Shown: piece after piece, positions 27,606 through 37,200 of the stretch
Layout of the letters: each line of letters opens with the position of its first letter
Position numbering within the stretch: the first letter of the stretch is position 1
Made by a program: the position numbers and the translations under genes
The notes under the pieces: model-generated
Seen by the model: only the letters and a program-made list of their open reading frames with translations
Databases searched by the model: none
Told to the model about the DNA's origin: nothing
From: Candidatus Pseudobacter hemicellulosilyticus
GTDB taxonomy: Bacteria; Bacteroidota; Bacteroidia; Chitinophagales; Chitinophagaceae
Reading direction: 5' to 3'
Assembly (NCBI GenBank): GCA_029202545.1
Contig: CP119311.1
Location: forward strand, 3,720,001-3,784,000
DNA: 64,000 nucleotides

Positions 27606-30215
27606 ATGTTCCTGATAACAGACGATCAAACGATAGGCGATCTCCGGATCTTCGGCAAACAGGATGCTGCAGGCATCTTCGATATATACAATAACACCCA
27701 TACCCGCGGCGGGGAAGTAAAGCTGACGGCCATGTTCCGGGCCCCGCTGGCAGATGTATCAGCCATCAGTAACCGCAGTAATATTATCGGCTATTTTGTA
27801 CAGCAACAGATCGTCTTCCCCTTCGAAGCCGCCCTGTTTGACATGGCCGAGAAATATCTCCGCGATACGGGCGATGATGCCCGGCTGCTGGGAGAAAAGG
27901 AGATCAACAATGGGGTCACTGCGCTGATCAGTCTCCTCCAGGCCATGGACAGTTTCATCAGGAATACTGATATGAAAGCTGCCCTTGCCTATCGTTCCGA
28001 AAGAGAGAAGATCGAGACCATCCTGGCTGACCCGGCCCTGAAACCTGTACTGGAGGAGCGTTCCGGAAGGCTGAGCTTTGCCGCCATCACTGCCTTTGAT
28101 ACCCTGCTGCGCGTGAAAGAGCGCCCTCATATTGATGCGCTGATGGAGCATATCTACACCCTGGATGTATACCTTTCGGTAGCAAGGATTGCCCGGGAAA
28201 GACAGTTTGCCTTCCCGGTTGCCCGTGAAAAGAACAGCGGTATTTTAACCGTTCAGGGCCTCTACCACCCGGAACTGAAAAGCCCGGTCCGCAATAACCT
28301 GGATATGATGAATGGCATTTCCACCATCTTTCTCACGGGGGCCAATATGGCGGGCAAGTCTACTTTCCTGCGGGCTATAGGTACTGCTGTGTACATTGCC
28401 CATATGGGATTTCCCGTAGCGGCTGCAGCAATGGAGTTCTCTGTTGTGGACGCGCTGTTCACGACCATCAACCTGCCGGATAACCTCGGGATCGGCGCCA
28501 GTCACTTCTATGCCGAGGTTTTGCGGGTGAAAAAAGTAGCTGATACACTGGCACAGCATAAGTCAGTGTTCGTGGTATTTGATGAGCTGTTCCGCGGCAC
28601 CAATGTAAAAGATGCGCAGGAAGCCACCGTGGCGGTCACCAATGATTTTGCCAGGCGCCACAACAGCAAGTTCATTATCTCCTCCCATATTGTGGAAGCA
28701 GCCGAAGCATTGGGCAAAAATCCGGCTATCGGATTCAGCTATCTGCCCACCCGCATGAATGGCCATACGCCGGAGTATACCTATACCCTGGAACAGGGGG
28801 TTACGGCCGACCGGCATGGTATGATCATTATCCGGAATGAAGGGATCATTGAAACACTGGATAAAGGGCTGCAGCAAAAGGCAATGCCTGTTGCCGGTGA
28901 CAAAGTCGCTTTCCGGATCGACAGGCAAACCTTCGAAGAGCTGAACCTGTTGGGGAAATTCAGGCAGGGTTCTGTTTTTCATTTGTTCAACACTGTAAAG
29001 ACCAGCGGTGGCGAGCGATTGCTGAACCAGCTCTTCAATAATGCAATGACTGCAGCTGAAGCCATCAATGAACGTTCCGCCAACTTTCGCTATTTCCAGC
29101 AACGCGGCATTGCTTTCCCTTTTGACGTAAAACAGGTGGCCCTGATGCGCGACTATGTGGATGCAGCCGCAGGAAGTAACAGGGGGCTGCACCTGGTGGA
29201 TATAGTAGTGAAGAGAACGCTGGCAGGTCTTACCCGCGATGAACGGTACAAGAAGATCATCCAGGGTATACAGGCTACTGTTGAAACGCTGAAAAGCTGT
29301 TATGATATCGTATCGGAACTGCAGCCGCCAGCCGGTGCTTTTGCGGGATCTGTGGCGGCTATTAAAGCGTTGCTGGACCTGCCCCAGGTGAAAAAGATCA
29401 GGCAGGTAAATATTTATCAATCCCTGCCCGCACAGGGAATCGTATTGTACGATTACCTGATCAGGGGCAGTTACCAGATGGAAATGGAAAAGATCCTCCA
29501 TTTCATTTATGAGCTGGATGTATATATAGCGGTAAGTGGGGTAGCGGCCAGACGTGGCTTCTCTTACGCCAAAGCCTTTGGCAGGGAGCAGAACCTGTTA
29601 TCGGTGACCAACCTGCGCCATCCGGCTATTGAGCAGGCCATCGGCAATGACCTGTTGATGGATGGTAGGAAGAACGTGCTCTTTCTGACCGGCGCCAATA
29701 TGGCCGGCAAATCCACCCTGATGAAATCACTGGGCATCAGCCTCTACCTGGCGCATATGGGCTTCCCGGTGGCCGCCAGTGAAATGAGCTTCTCTGTCCG
29801 GGAGGGATTGTACTCTTCCATCAATGTAGCGGACAATATCCAGTTAGGCTACAGCCATTTCTATGCGGAAGTGATCCGGGTAAAGCAGGCCGCGGAAGCT
29901 ACCAGTCGCGGAGAGCAGCTGTTCCTGCTGTTTGATGAGCTGTTCAAAGGCACCAATGTGAAAGACGCCTATGATGGTACCTTATCCGTTACGGAATCAT
30001 TTGCCAACTACAAAGCCTGCCTGTTTGTGGTGTCAACCCATATCATAGAGGTAGGAGAGGCGCTGAAGGAAAATCCGGGCCTGCAGTTCAGGTTCCTGCC
30101 TACTTATATGGAAGGGGTACGGCCACGTTATACGTATAAGCTGGAAGAAGGCATAACAGAAGACCGTCAGGGTATGATGATAATCAGGAATGAGGGCATA
30201 TTGCAGTCATGTTGA
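27606..30215 (+). CDS. Single-chain tandem MutS-family ATPase (two MutS core/ATPase units)
   Basis: This 869-residue protein is two homologous units of about 430 residues joined head to tail. Each has a helical MutS-III-like core (IYTLDVYLSVARIARERQF; IYELDVYIAVSGVAARRGF) and a domain-V ATPase: Walker A GANMAGKST at 245-253 and again from 696 (K251, K702), then HMGFPVAA, SHFYAEV, FDELFRGTNVKDA / FDELFKGTNVKDA and a switch histidine (SSHIVE / STHIIE). Both sites look intact. The mismatch-binding domains I and II of true MutS and the Smr domain of MutS2 are absent, so it is not ordinary mismatch repair. MutS proteins act as dimers, so this looks like a fused pseudo-dimer. It starts 8 bases after the ABC fusion gene; the start is ATG27606, although the frame is open further back. 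Function is unknown. Confidence 0.88.
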   Translation: MFLITDDQTIGDLRIFGKQDAAGIFDIYNNTHTRGGEVKLTAMFRAPLADVSAISNRSNIIGYFVQQQIVFPFEAALFDMAEKYLRDTGDDARLLGEKEINNGVTALISLLQAMDSFIRNTDMKAALAYRSEREKIETILADPALKPVLEERSGRLSFAAITAFDTLLRVKERPHIDALMEHIYTLDVYLSVARIARERQFAFPVAREKNSGILTVQGLYHPELKSPVRNNLDMMNGISTIFLTGANMAGKSTFLRAIGTAVYIAHMGFPVAAAAMEFSVVDALFTTINLPDNLGIGASHFYAEVLRVKKVADTLAQHKSVFVVFDELFRGTNVKDAQEATVAVTNDFARRHNSKFIISSHIVEAAEALGKNPAIGFSYLPTRMNGHTPEYTYTLEQGVTADRHGMIIIRNEGIIETLDKGLQQKAMPVAGDKVAFRIDRQTFEELNLLGKFRQGSVFHLFNTVKTSGGERLLNQLFNNAMTAAEAINERSANFRYFQQRGIAFPFDVKQVALMRDYVDAAAGSNRGLHLVDIVVKRTLAGLTRDERYKKIIQGIQATVETLKSCYDIVSELQPPAGAFAGSVAAIKALLDLPQVKKIRQVNIYQSLPAQGIVLYDYLIRGSYQMEMEKILHFIYELDVYIAVSGVAARRGFSYAKAFGREQNLLSVTNLRHPAIEQAIGNDLLMDGRKNVLFLTGANMAGKSTLMKSLGISLYLAHMGFPVAASEMSFSVREGLYSSINVADNIQLGYSHFYAEVIRVKQAAEATSRGEQLFLLFDELFKGTNVKDAYDGTLSVTESFANYKACLFVVSTHIIEVGEALKENPGLQFRFLPTYMEGVRPRYTYKLEEGITEDRQGMMIIRNEGILQSC

Positions 30216-30308
30216 ATTGTGGGGAGGGATGTGTAAATTGGTGTGTAATCATCAATGTACCGGACCTGGTTACTGCTCCGGTATATAAAAGGTTGATTCA
30301 TAGCCCTT

Positions 30309-31073
30309 ATGAACAGGAGAGATTTTTTGCAGCTGGCCGGTTGCGCCGGTATCACTGCAGCCCTTATACCTTCTTCCTCCCATCTTGCCAGCAGTCACCC
30401 GCCTGCAGCCGATAAACTGGTGTTTTTATTCCAGGGAGATTCCATCACAGATGGCAACCGTGGCCGGGATTACAATGACCTGAATCATATCATGGGTCAT
30501 GGCTATGCTTGCAATATTGCAGGCAGGGCCGGGGTTGATTTCCCGGAAAAAGATCTACGATTTATCAACCGGGGTATCTCAGGCAACAGGATCACCGACC
30601 TGGCCGCCCGCTGGCAGGTGGATGCCCTGGACCTGAAACCGGATGTGCTCAGTATCCTGGTAGGGATCAATGATACTGCTTCTGTAATGGCCGGTCAGGC
30701 AGATGCTGTTTCCGTAGCGTTGTATGAGGAAACCTACCGGCGTATACTGGACCAGGCAAAGGCAGTAAATCCTGCAGTTCTTTTTGTTTTGTGCGAACCA
30801 TTTATGCTGCCCTTTGAACGTTCCGCCGGAACGGTAACAGACAAACAGCTCGATGTTATGCAGCGGCAGCAGGTAGTGCGGAAGCTGGCTGCAGAATACA
30901 AGGCGGTGTTTGTTCCCTTCCAGGACCTGTTTGAAAGAGCTTTAAAACGGGCGCCTGAAAAATACTGGATATGGGACCAGATCCATCCCACCGTTGCCGG
31001 TCATGAATTAATGAGCCGGGAATGGCTGAAGCAGGTGGGGAAAAGGATCGGGTTTTTGAGGCGGTATATGTAG
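30309..31073 (+). CDS. Secreted SGNH/GDSL-family hydrolase with Tat-like signal
   Basis: This 254-residue esterase-like protein has the four SGNH blocks: GDSITDGNR (Ser45), GISGNRITDLA (Gly), LVGINDTASV (Asn) and WDQIHPTVAGH (D223 and H226). The N-terminus MNRRDFLQLAG with two arginines, followed by a hydrophobic stretch, is typical of Tat export. Related Bacteroidota enzymes deacetylate plant or microbial polysaccharides, but the substrate cannot be told here. It lies 93 bases after the MutS-like gene, so it may be the last gene of the operon or a separate unit. It converges on the TlpA-like gene. Confidence 0.9.
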   Translation: MNRRDFLQLAGCAGITAALIPSSSHLASSHPPAADKLVFLFQGDSITDGNRGRDYNDLNHIMGHGYACNIAGRAGVDFPEKDLRFINRGISGNRITDLAARWQVDALDLKPDVLSILVGINDTASVMAGQADAVSVALYEETYRRILDQAKAVNPAVLFVLCEPFMLPFERSAGTVTDKQLDVMQRQQVVRKLAAEYKAVFVPFQDLFERALKRAPEKYWIWDQIHPTVAGHELMSREWLKQVGKRIGFLRRYM

Positions 31074-31127
31074 GTTCATGGAGCCTGAAGTTCCAGTGAG
31101 CCATTCTTTCTGCTACTGCCAGGAAAA

Positions 31128-31154
31128 GTACAGGCCGGTAAACACCGGCCGTAC
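31128..31154. terminator. Probable hairpin in the convergent gap between the two SusCD operons
   Basis: GGCCGGT and ACCGGCC are perfect arms around AAAC, extended by GTAC on both sides with one bulge. There is no long T run, so intrinsic termination is uncertain. Its position between convergent stops supports the call. Confidence 0.45.
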
Positions 31155-31205
31155 GGTAAATTGACCCTGTCTGGGTCTTGACTGGTTTTTCTGATTTCTT
31201 ACAGA

Positions 31206-32756
31206 TCAGCTTCCCTTAGCCAGTACATGCTGTAATGTCCGGATGAGTTCTTCTGCAGTGCATTTTAATAGTGTATTGGTATCGTTGATCAGCAGGTTAC
31301 CCTGCCGGTCAACCAGCGTGGGGCTGGGGTAGGCCTGGATCAGCAACTGTTTAATAACAGGGTGATTGATCCCTTCCGGTCCGGTATTCAGGTTGATGGC
31401 CATGGGAGAAGTGTACTCGCCGCTGGCCAGTCCTTTATGCCATTTTACCGGGTTAGTATCAATGGATACGGTCATGAATACAATATTGCTGTCTCCATGG
31501 AAGAATGCTTCTGCTTTGGACAGCTTGTGCTGGAAATAATAGGAGCAGCCTGAACAGCCTACGAAATAAAAATCTATCAGCACATATTTTCCCCTGAAAT
31601 CGGACAGCTGTACGGTATTGCCGAGACTGTCTTTCAAAGCAAAGTTATATACGGGCGCACCGATGCGCTGCTGGTAGAGCTGTTGCCGAAGTATCTTTTG
31701 GTATTCCGGGGTGTGCATGGTCAGCAGCGCATCTTCCATCAGGCTGTCGGCGTTGCTGATCTTATTCTGATTAGTGAGAAATGCGGTCAGGTATTTATCC
31801 CTCAGCCTGCCGCTGAATTGCTGTTTAATGATAGTATAGGGATGTTGCCCTGTAAGCCTGGCTTCCACCAGGGACTTAGATGCAATCATCAGACCGGTAT
31901 AAGCCGATTTCCATAAGGCGGGTTCAAAATATTGCTGGTTGAAGTTGTATAGGCCTGCATCCAGCTGGTAGGCGCGTCTGACTGTCTCCAGCAGTGCCGG
32001 GTCAGTGTTCTCCGGCAGCCGGAGTAAATGATATTGCAGGAAGCCCATACATTCCTGGCCGGTTGCAGCAATTATATCTATCATGAGCTGTTGATAGATG
32101 CGGGTGGATAGTTTGTGTTCGTATGTCTTCAATAATTCCAGCCGGTTATTAACCATATAGCTCCTTTGCCGGAGGAACTGTGTAAGTCTCCCCACTATGG
32201 TACTGTCTGGTTCCTGCTGAAAGGCCATCAGCATGTCATAATCCCGCCGCAGGCGTTCTTCCAGGCTCCATTGGCAGGTCCATTTTTCCTGGCCCCTGCC
32301 TGAGAAGCTGAAATCGCTGCAGGCTTCGCAGATATCGCCCCATTCATAGGGGATAACACGGCCGGGCCGCAATTTCTCCGTGATGAAGATACTGTCGCCG
32401 GGTTCTGCCAGGTACATGTCCAGCAGATCTGCCGGAAGGGCGGATTCATTGTTCTTCCTGCCGATAGATACATAGGCAATGTCTTTGACGCCCTGTATGC
32501 TGATATGGAACTGGCCGTTGCGCAGCTTCGTGCTATAAGACTGGTGGGGCAGAAAACCTTTCTTGGCATTCAGGTATACATTTTCCCATACCCGCAGAAA
32601 GATGGTATCGCCGATATTGGTTTGAAAGCGTCCGGCAATGATGATGCTTTTATTTTTTGCCGGGCGGTCTTTTGCCTGAACGGGTTGATAGCCCAGGATA
32701 GTGATGAGAACAAACAGGTATAGGATGACAGGCATCCTGCTGAAGGTTGCAAACAT
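31206..32756 (-). CDS. TlpA-like thioredoxin-domain protein
   Basis: This 516-residue exported protein has a signal peptide ending near QPVQAKD. Residues about 35-150 resemble the beta-rich DUF4369-type N-terminal domain, a long helical middle follows, and the C-terminal about 150 residues are an AhpC/TlpA thioredoxin fold (NFALKDSLGNTVQLSDFRGK, then FVGCSGCSYY with redox pair C401-x2-C404, and AYPSPTLVDRQGN holding the cis-Pro loop). It should reduce or exchange disulfides in the periplasm. It is the last gene of the minus-strand sigma/FecR/SusCD operon, 70 bases after susD. TlpA-like proteins are common cargo of such loci. Confidence 0.88.
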   Translation of the reverse strand: MFATFSRMPVILYLFVLITILGYQPVQAKDRPAKNKSIIIAGRFQTNIGDTIFLRVWENVYLNAKKGFLPHQSYSTKLRNGQFHISIQGVKDIAYVSIGRKNNESALPADLLDMYLAEPGDSIFITEKLRPGRVIPYEWGDICEACSDFSFSGRGQEKWTCQWSLEERLRRDYDMLMAFQQEPDSTIVGRLTQFLRQRSYMVNNRLELLKTYEHKLSTRIYQQLMIDIIAATGQECMGFLQYHLLRLPENTDPALLETVRRAYQLDAGLYNFNQQYFEPALWKSAYTGLMIASKSLVEARLTGQHPYTIIKQQFSGRLRDKYLTAFLTNQNKISNADSLMEDALLTMHTPEYQKILRQQLYQQRIGAPVYNFALKDSLGNTVQLSDFRGKYVLIDFYFVGCSGCSYYFQHKLSKAEAFFHGDSNIVFMTVSIDTNPVKWHKGLASGEYTSPMAINLNTGPEGINHPVIKQLLIQAYPSPTLVDRQGNLLINDTNTLLKCTAEELIRTLQHVLAKGS

Positions 32757-32826
32757 GTTGCTGATTTTACTGCTGAAAGAATGGTCAATAGCCTGCAGCG
32801 GGGTGGTCCCGCTGCAGGTATCGTTA

Positions 32827-34257
32827 TCATGGATTAGGGACCAGGTACGGATTTCGCTGTATTTCCGTTAAGGGAACGGGATAGAGTTGCTGGCTGGATG
32901 TCCAGCTGCCGCCTTTTGCAGCAGTGATGGCTGGCATCACAATAGCTGCCTGGCCGGTCCTTTTCAGGTCCAGCCAGCGGCTTCCCCATTCAACAAACAG
33001 TTCCACCTGCCGTTCGTGGAGGATGGCGGTCAGCAGGTCTTCTTTTGTTGTGGCGGTGGTACTGCCCAGGCCTGCCCTGTTCCTGATAAGGTTCAGGTCT
33101 TCCTGCGCACCCGAAATATCCTCCAGCTGTGCACGTGCTTCTGCCCTGATCAGGAACTGTTCGCCCAGCCGGAGTACCATTTCATATTCGGTGACCGGCG
33201 ATCCGTATTCATATACTTTGTATTTATACGGGTAGTGATAGGTGATAGTGCTGCCGCCCATATCCACTTCAGCTTTGCCTGCCCAGTGTTCCAGTCGATC
33301 ATCATCGTCCTCGAAACTTAACAACAGGGCTTCGCTGAGATAAGATGGCGTATTGTAATTGGGGCCTGCTTCCGTCAGGACGTAGAAACTGGCTTCATTG
33401 GTGTTCCATCCGGGAAGGACAGGTTGTATCTGCCAAATGGCTTCCGTACTGTTCTTCAGGAAGATATCATCCAGACTGCCGGGTTGAAAAAGCGGAGTGT
33501 GGTCAATCACTTTGCCGGCTTCTTTCTCTGCATTGGACCAATCGCCGGTAAACAGGTAGGTCCTTGCCAGCAGGGCGGTGGCAGCCCACCTGGTGGGCCT
33601 TACCCTGTCTTCCGTTTCCTGCATGGCCGGACTGAGGTACAGGTCGCTCAGCAGCTGTTGGGCTTCGGTAAGGTCCACGATGATCTGCGCGTACACTTTT
33701 TCCTTCGGCGTACGGGGCGTTATGGCATTTTGCGTGTAGTCGGTCCCGGTGATCAGCGGAACATTTCCATACAGGTTTACCAGGTAGAAATAGCAGAATG
33801 CCCGCATGAACAGGGCTTCTCCCAGCAGCTGCCGGCTGGCCGCCGGTGAGAGGGCGGTATTGCCGGTTAGCCCTTCCACTGCATCGTTGGCCTTGTAGAT
33901 GACAGGATACAGCCAGTTCCAGAAATGGTTGTTGCTCACGTTACCGGGGTTCAGGTTATTCTGGTAATAAGCTATCTGCGTTGTATTGGTGGAGGCGCTA
34001 TACAGGGTCAGCTCATCGGCCGATAATGCTGTTAAATAATTCAATGCCGGTATGCCTGTGGTCTGACCGGCTGTACTGATATTGATATACATGCCTGTGA
34101 GTACAGCTGCAGCGGTGGCATCACTGTTGTAAACGTTGCCGGAACTGACGCCTGTTGGCGGTCCTTCTACTTCCACCAGTTTCCTGCAGCCTGCAGTGGA
34201 GAAGAGCAGGATCAGCAATGCCAGGTTGTACTTGTTGACTATATTGAAACGGTTCAT
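32827..34257 (-). CDS. SusD/RagB-family outer-membrane lipoprotein (second locus)
   Basis: This 476-residue lipoprotein is the ligand-binding lid of the second SusC. The lipobox is LLFSTAGCRK (Cys about 24). Family signatures are GNVYNSDATAAAVLTGMYI, ASRQLLGEALFMRAFCYFYL, RPTRWAATALLARTYLF and ERQVELFVEWGSRWLDLKR. It begins 31 bases after the SusC stop. It is clearly diverged from the first SusD of the window, so the two loci probably bind different ligands. Confidence 0.95.
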   Translation of the reverse strand: MNRFNIVNKYNLALLILLFSTAGCRKLVEVEGPPTGVSSGNVYNSDATAAAVLTGMYINISTAGQTTGIPALNYLTALSADELTLYSASTNTTQIAYYQNNLNPGNVSNNHFWNWLYPVIYKANDAVEGLTGNTALSPAASRQLLGEALFMRAFCYFYLVNLYGNVPLITGTDYTQNAITPRTPKEKVYAQIIVDLTEAQQLLSDLYLSPAMQETEDRVRPTRWAATALLARTYLFTGDWSNAEKEAGKVIDHTPLFQPGSLDDIFLKNSTEAIWQIQPVLPGWNTNEASFYVLTEAGPNYNTPSYLSEALLLSFEDDDDRLEHWAGKAEVDMGGSTITYHYPYKYKVYEYGSPVTEYEMVLRLGEQFLIRAEARAQLEDISGAQEDLNLIRNRAGLGSTTATTKEDLLTAILHERQVELFVEWGSRWLDLKRTGQAAIVMPAITAAKGGSWTSSQQLYPVPLTEIQRNPYLVPNP

Positions 34258-34288
34258 GATCTTTCGTTATAAAAATGAATATAAGGGG

Positions 34289-37200
34289 TTAGAATCCTAT
34301 CTGGCAGCCAAACGTGATGACCCGCAGTGGTGGTACAGAAAGGAAGCTGACGTTTTCAGGATCCAGTCCCGGATAATCGGTGAAGGTCAGGAGATTTTGT
34401 CCCTGCACGTATAGCCTGGCCTGCTGAAAATGGATGGTCCTTGTCCAGGATGCGGGCAGTTCCCATGACAGGGAGGCGTTCTTAAGCCTGATAAAGGATA
34501 CGTCTGTATAACCGGCATTGCTCATGGCGGCATAGCCCCATTGGTTATAGGTGCTGTAGTTGGCGCTGAAGCGCTGTACGTTGCTGATGTCGCCGGACTT
34601 CTGCCACCTGTCCAGTACATCGGTGAGCTGATTGGCATTGGCCATTCCGGGCAGGGTATTGAACAGGTTGCTGTAGGCAGTACGTTTCGAAAACTGGAAC
34701 AGGAAATCAAGGCTGAAGCCTTTAAACCGGAAATTGTTCTGTAGGCCACCATAGAACTTGGGCTGGGTATTGATCAATAACGTCTGATCGGTGCCAAAAG
34801 CCGGGTTGAAGGGATCGCCGGTAGAGGAGGCAAACTGGTAAAGGCCGGTGGCAGGGTCCACTCCCTTATAATTGAAGGCCTGCTGGATGTCCAGGGGCTG
34901 TCCGATCATCAGTGTACTGGCATAGGTGGATTGCTCCAGATTGGGAAAGGCCACCAGCTTGTTCCTGGGAATGGTGAGGTTGAAACTGCTTGTCCAGCTG
35001 AACTGATTTTGCTGTAGGTTGACAGTATTGAGCAGGAATTCCCAGCTGGTATTGCGAACGGTAGCGGGAAAATTGTTGGCAATTTCATTGAATCCCGTAG
35101 TGTATGGCAGGTTATAGGAGAGCAGCTGGTTGGAGGATTCGTTATGGCTATAGCTGACAGCTAACAGGAGCCTGTCATTCAGGAAACCGGTCTCCAGCGC
35201 GATCTCTGCCTTGCTGGTAAGCTCCCATTCCAGGTTGGGATTGGTCAGCCTGCTGGCCTGTAATCCACCGGTACCCTGGTAATTGCCTCCGGCTGTATAC
35301 ACGGGATTGTAGAGGCTGAGATGCCTGTAATCCCCGATCTGGTCGTTACCGGTTGATCCATAGCTGGCCCTCAGTTTACCGAAATTCAGGAAGGGCAGTT
35401 GTTCTTTAAAGAAAGCTTCGCGGGTAAATATCCAGCCTATACCGGCTGCACCAAAATTGTGGAACTGGTTATTGCGTCCGAAGCGGCTGCTGCCATCCCG
35501 CCGGGCAGTAAGGTCCACCAGCCACTCGTCGTTGAGGTTGTAATTGAGGCGACCATACAATGCATTGTACTTGTATACCAGTATGGTTGATCCGGAAGAA
35601 CTCAGTGAAGTGGCAGAGGCCATATTGCCCAGTACCTGGTCACTGGGGTAACCGGTGGCATTGATCCGCTCCCCGGTAGCATTGTTCTGTTGAATGGTGG
35701 CGCCCAGCTGCAGCTCCAGCTTGCCTTTCCCAATCATTTGTTTATAGCCGAGCTCGGGCTCAATGATCCAGGAACTGATATTGTTGTTGACAAAACTGGC
35801 CGATCCCCGGGCGAAGGGTTTTTCTTCAGGCGATACGTGTGCGCTGGGATACAGCGACTTTTCATTGGTCTGCATATTGGTATACCCGAAACTGCTTTTG
35901 ACCGTGATGCCGGGCAGCAGGACATAGCTGATGACCGCGTTGGCGACGAGGTTATTGGTTTTGTTCTGGTAGGTATTTTTTGCCACGGAGAGGGGGTTCA
36001 TGAACGTGGAGTTCCCGGCCGGTGCGGGCGCCCAGTTGAGGCTGCCATCCGGGTTATACAGGGCGGGTGCATCGGGCGCCAGGGTTAATCCCAGGCGGGT
36101 AAGGTCCATGCCGGGCAACTGGTTATTGTCCACCAGGTAGTTGCCGGTCAGGCTGGCATTGAAACGCTTGTCTGGCGAGCTGTTTGTGATACTGAAATGA
36201 ACAGATCCTTTTGCATCGGCAGAATTATCGGGAAATACGGTGCTGAGGCGATGGTAACCGGCGCCAATGGAGAACTGGGTGGTCTCATTGCCCCCGGAAA
36301 GGGATGCCTGTGCATCGGTGAACAGAGCTGTGTTGCCTATGAATTCTTTTTGCCAGTCGGTATACCGGGTGGTATCCCATAACACCAGGTCATAATCGCC
36401 ATTGAGGAGACTGGGCGTGCTGCCATCGTTCCTGAGCGCCTCATAGCGCATGTCCAGGTATTGCCGGGTATTAAGCAGGTCCAGCTTTTTAGCCACCCTG
36501 CCAAAGCCGTGCTGCACGTTGATGCTCACACGGGGTTTCCCGGCCTTTCCTTTTTTGGTGCTGATAAGGATAACGCCGTTGGCGCCCCTTGATCCATAAA
36601 TGGCGGTAGCGCCTGCATCTTTCAACACAGTTATACTTTCTATATCGGCAGGATTTAAATAACTGAAGGGGTTGCCGGCTGCGCTGCTGGACAGTCCCAT
36701 GATATACCCATCCCCGGGCAGGAGCGTGTTGGTATAAGGGACGCCGTCAACTATATACAAGGGATCATTACCATTACTGATGCTGTTCCTTCCCCTGATC
36801 TGTACTTGCAGGCCGCTGCCGGGCAGCCCGGTTGATTGTGTCACCACCAGGCCCGGTACTCTTCCGGACAGGGCCAGCAGTGGATTGTCAACGGGTTGCT
36901 GGGCAATCTCCGTGGAAGAAACCTTCACGCTGCTGCCGGTATTCAGCCTGCGGGTGGTAGTGCCATAGGCAATTACCTGCACCTCATCCAGCTTACTGGT
37001 GGAGGGCGCCAGCCGTACGATCAGGTTGCCGGGCTTATTGCTGAGCAGGGTGGCTGCGGGTGCTGTGGCCCTGCTGCCTGCAATGGGTACAATATAGAAA
37101 GTGCCGGACCGCAATTGCAGCCGGAGAGGCGCAAAGCCAACAGCAGAAATTTCAAGGCTGGCCTCCTCGGGCAGGTCTGGTATGGAAAAGCGGCCCTGGT

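Noticed and set aside
27606..30215. Ordinary MutS mismatch repair protein or MutS2
   Set aside because: Mismatch-recognition domains and the Smr domain are missing and the ATPase unit is duplicated.
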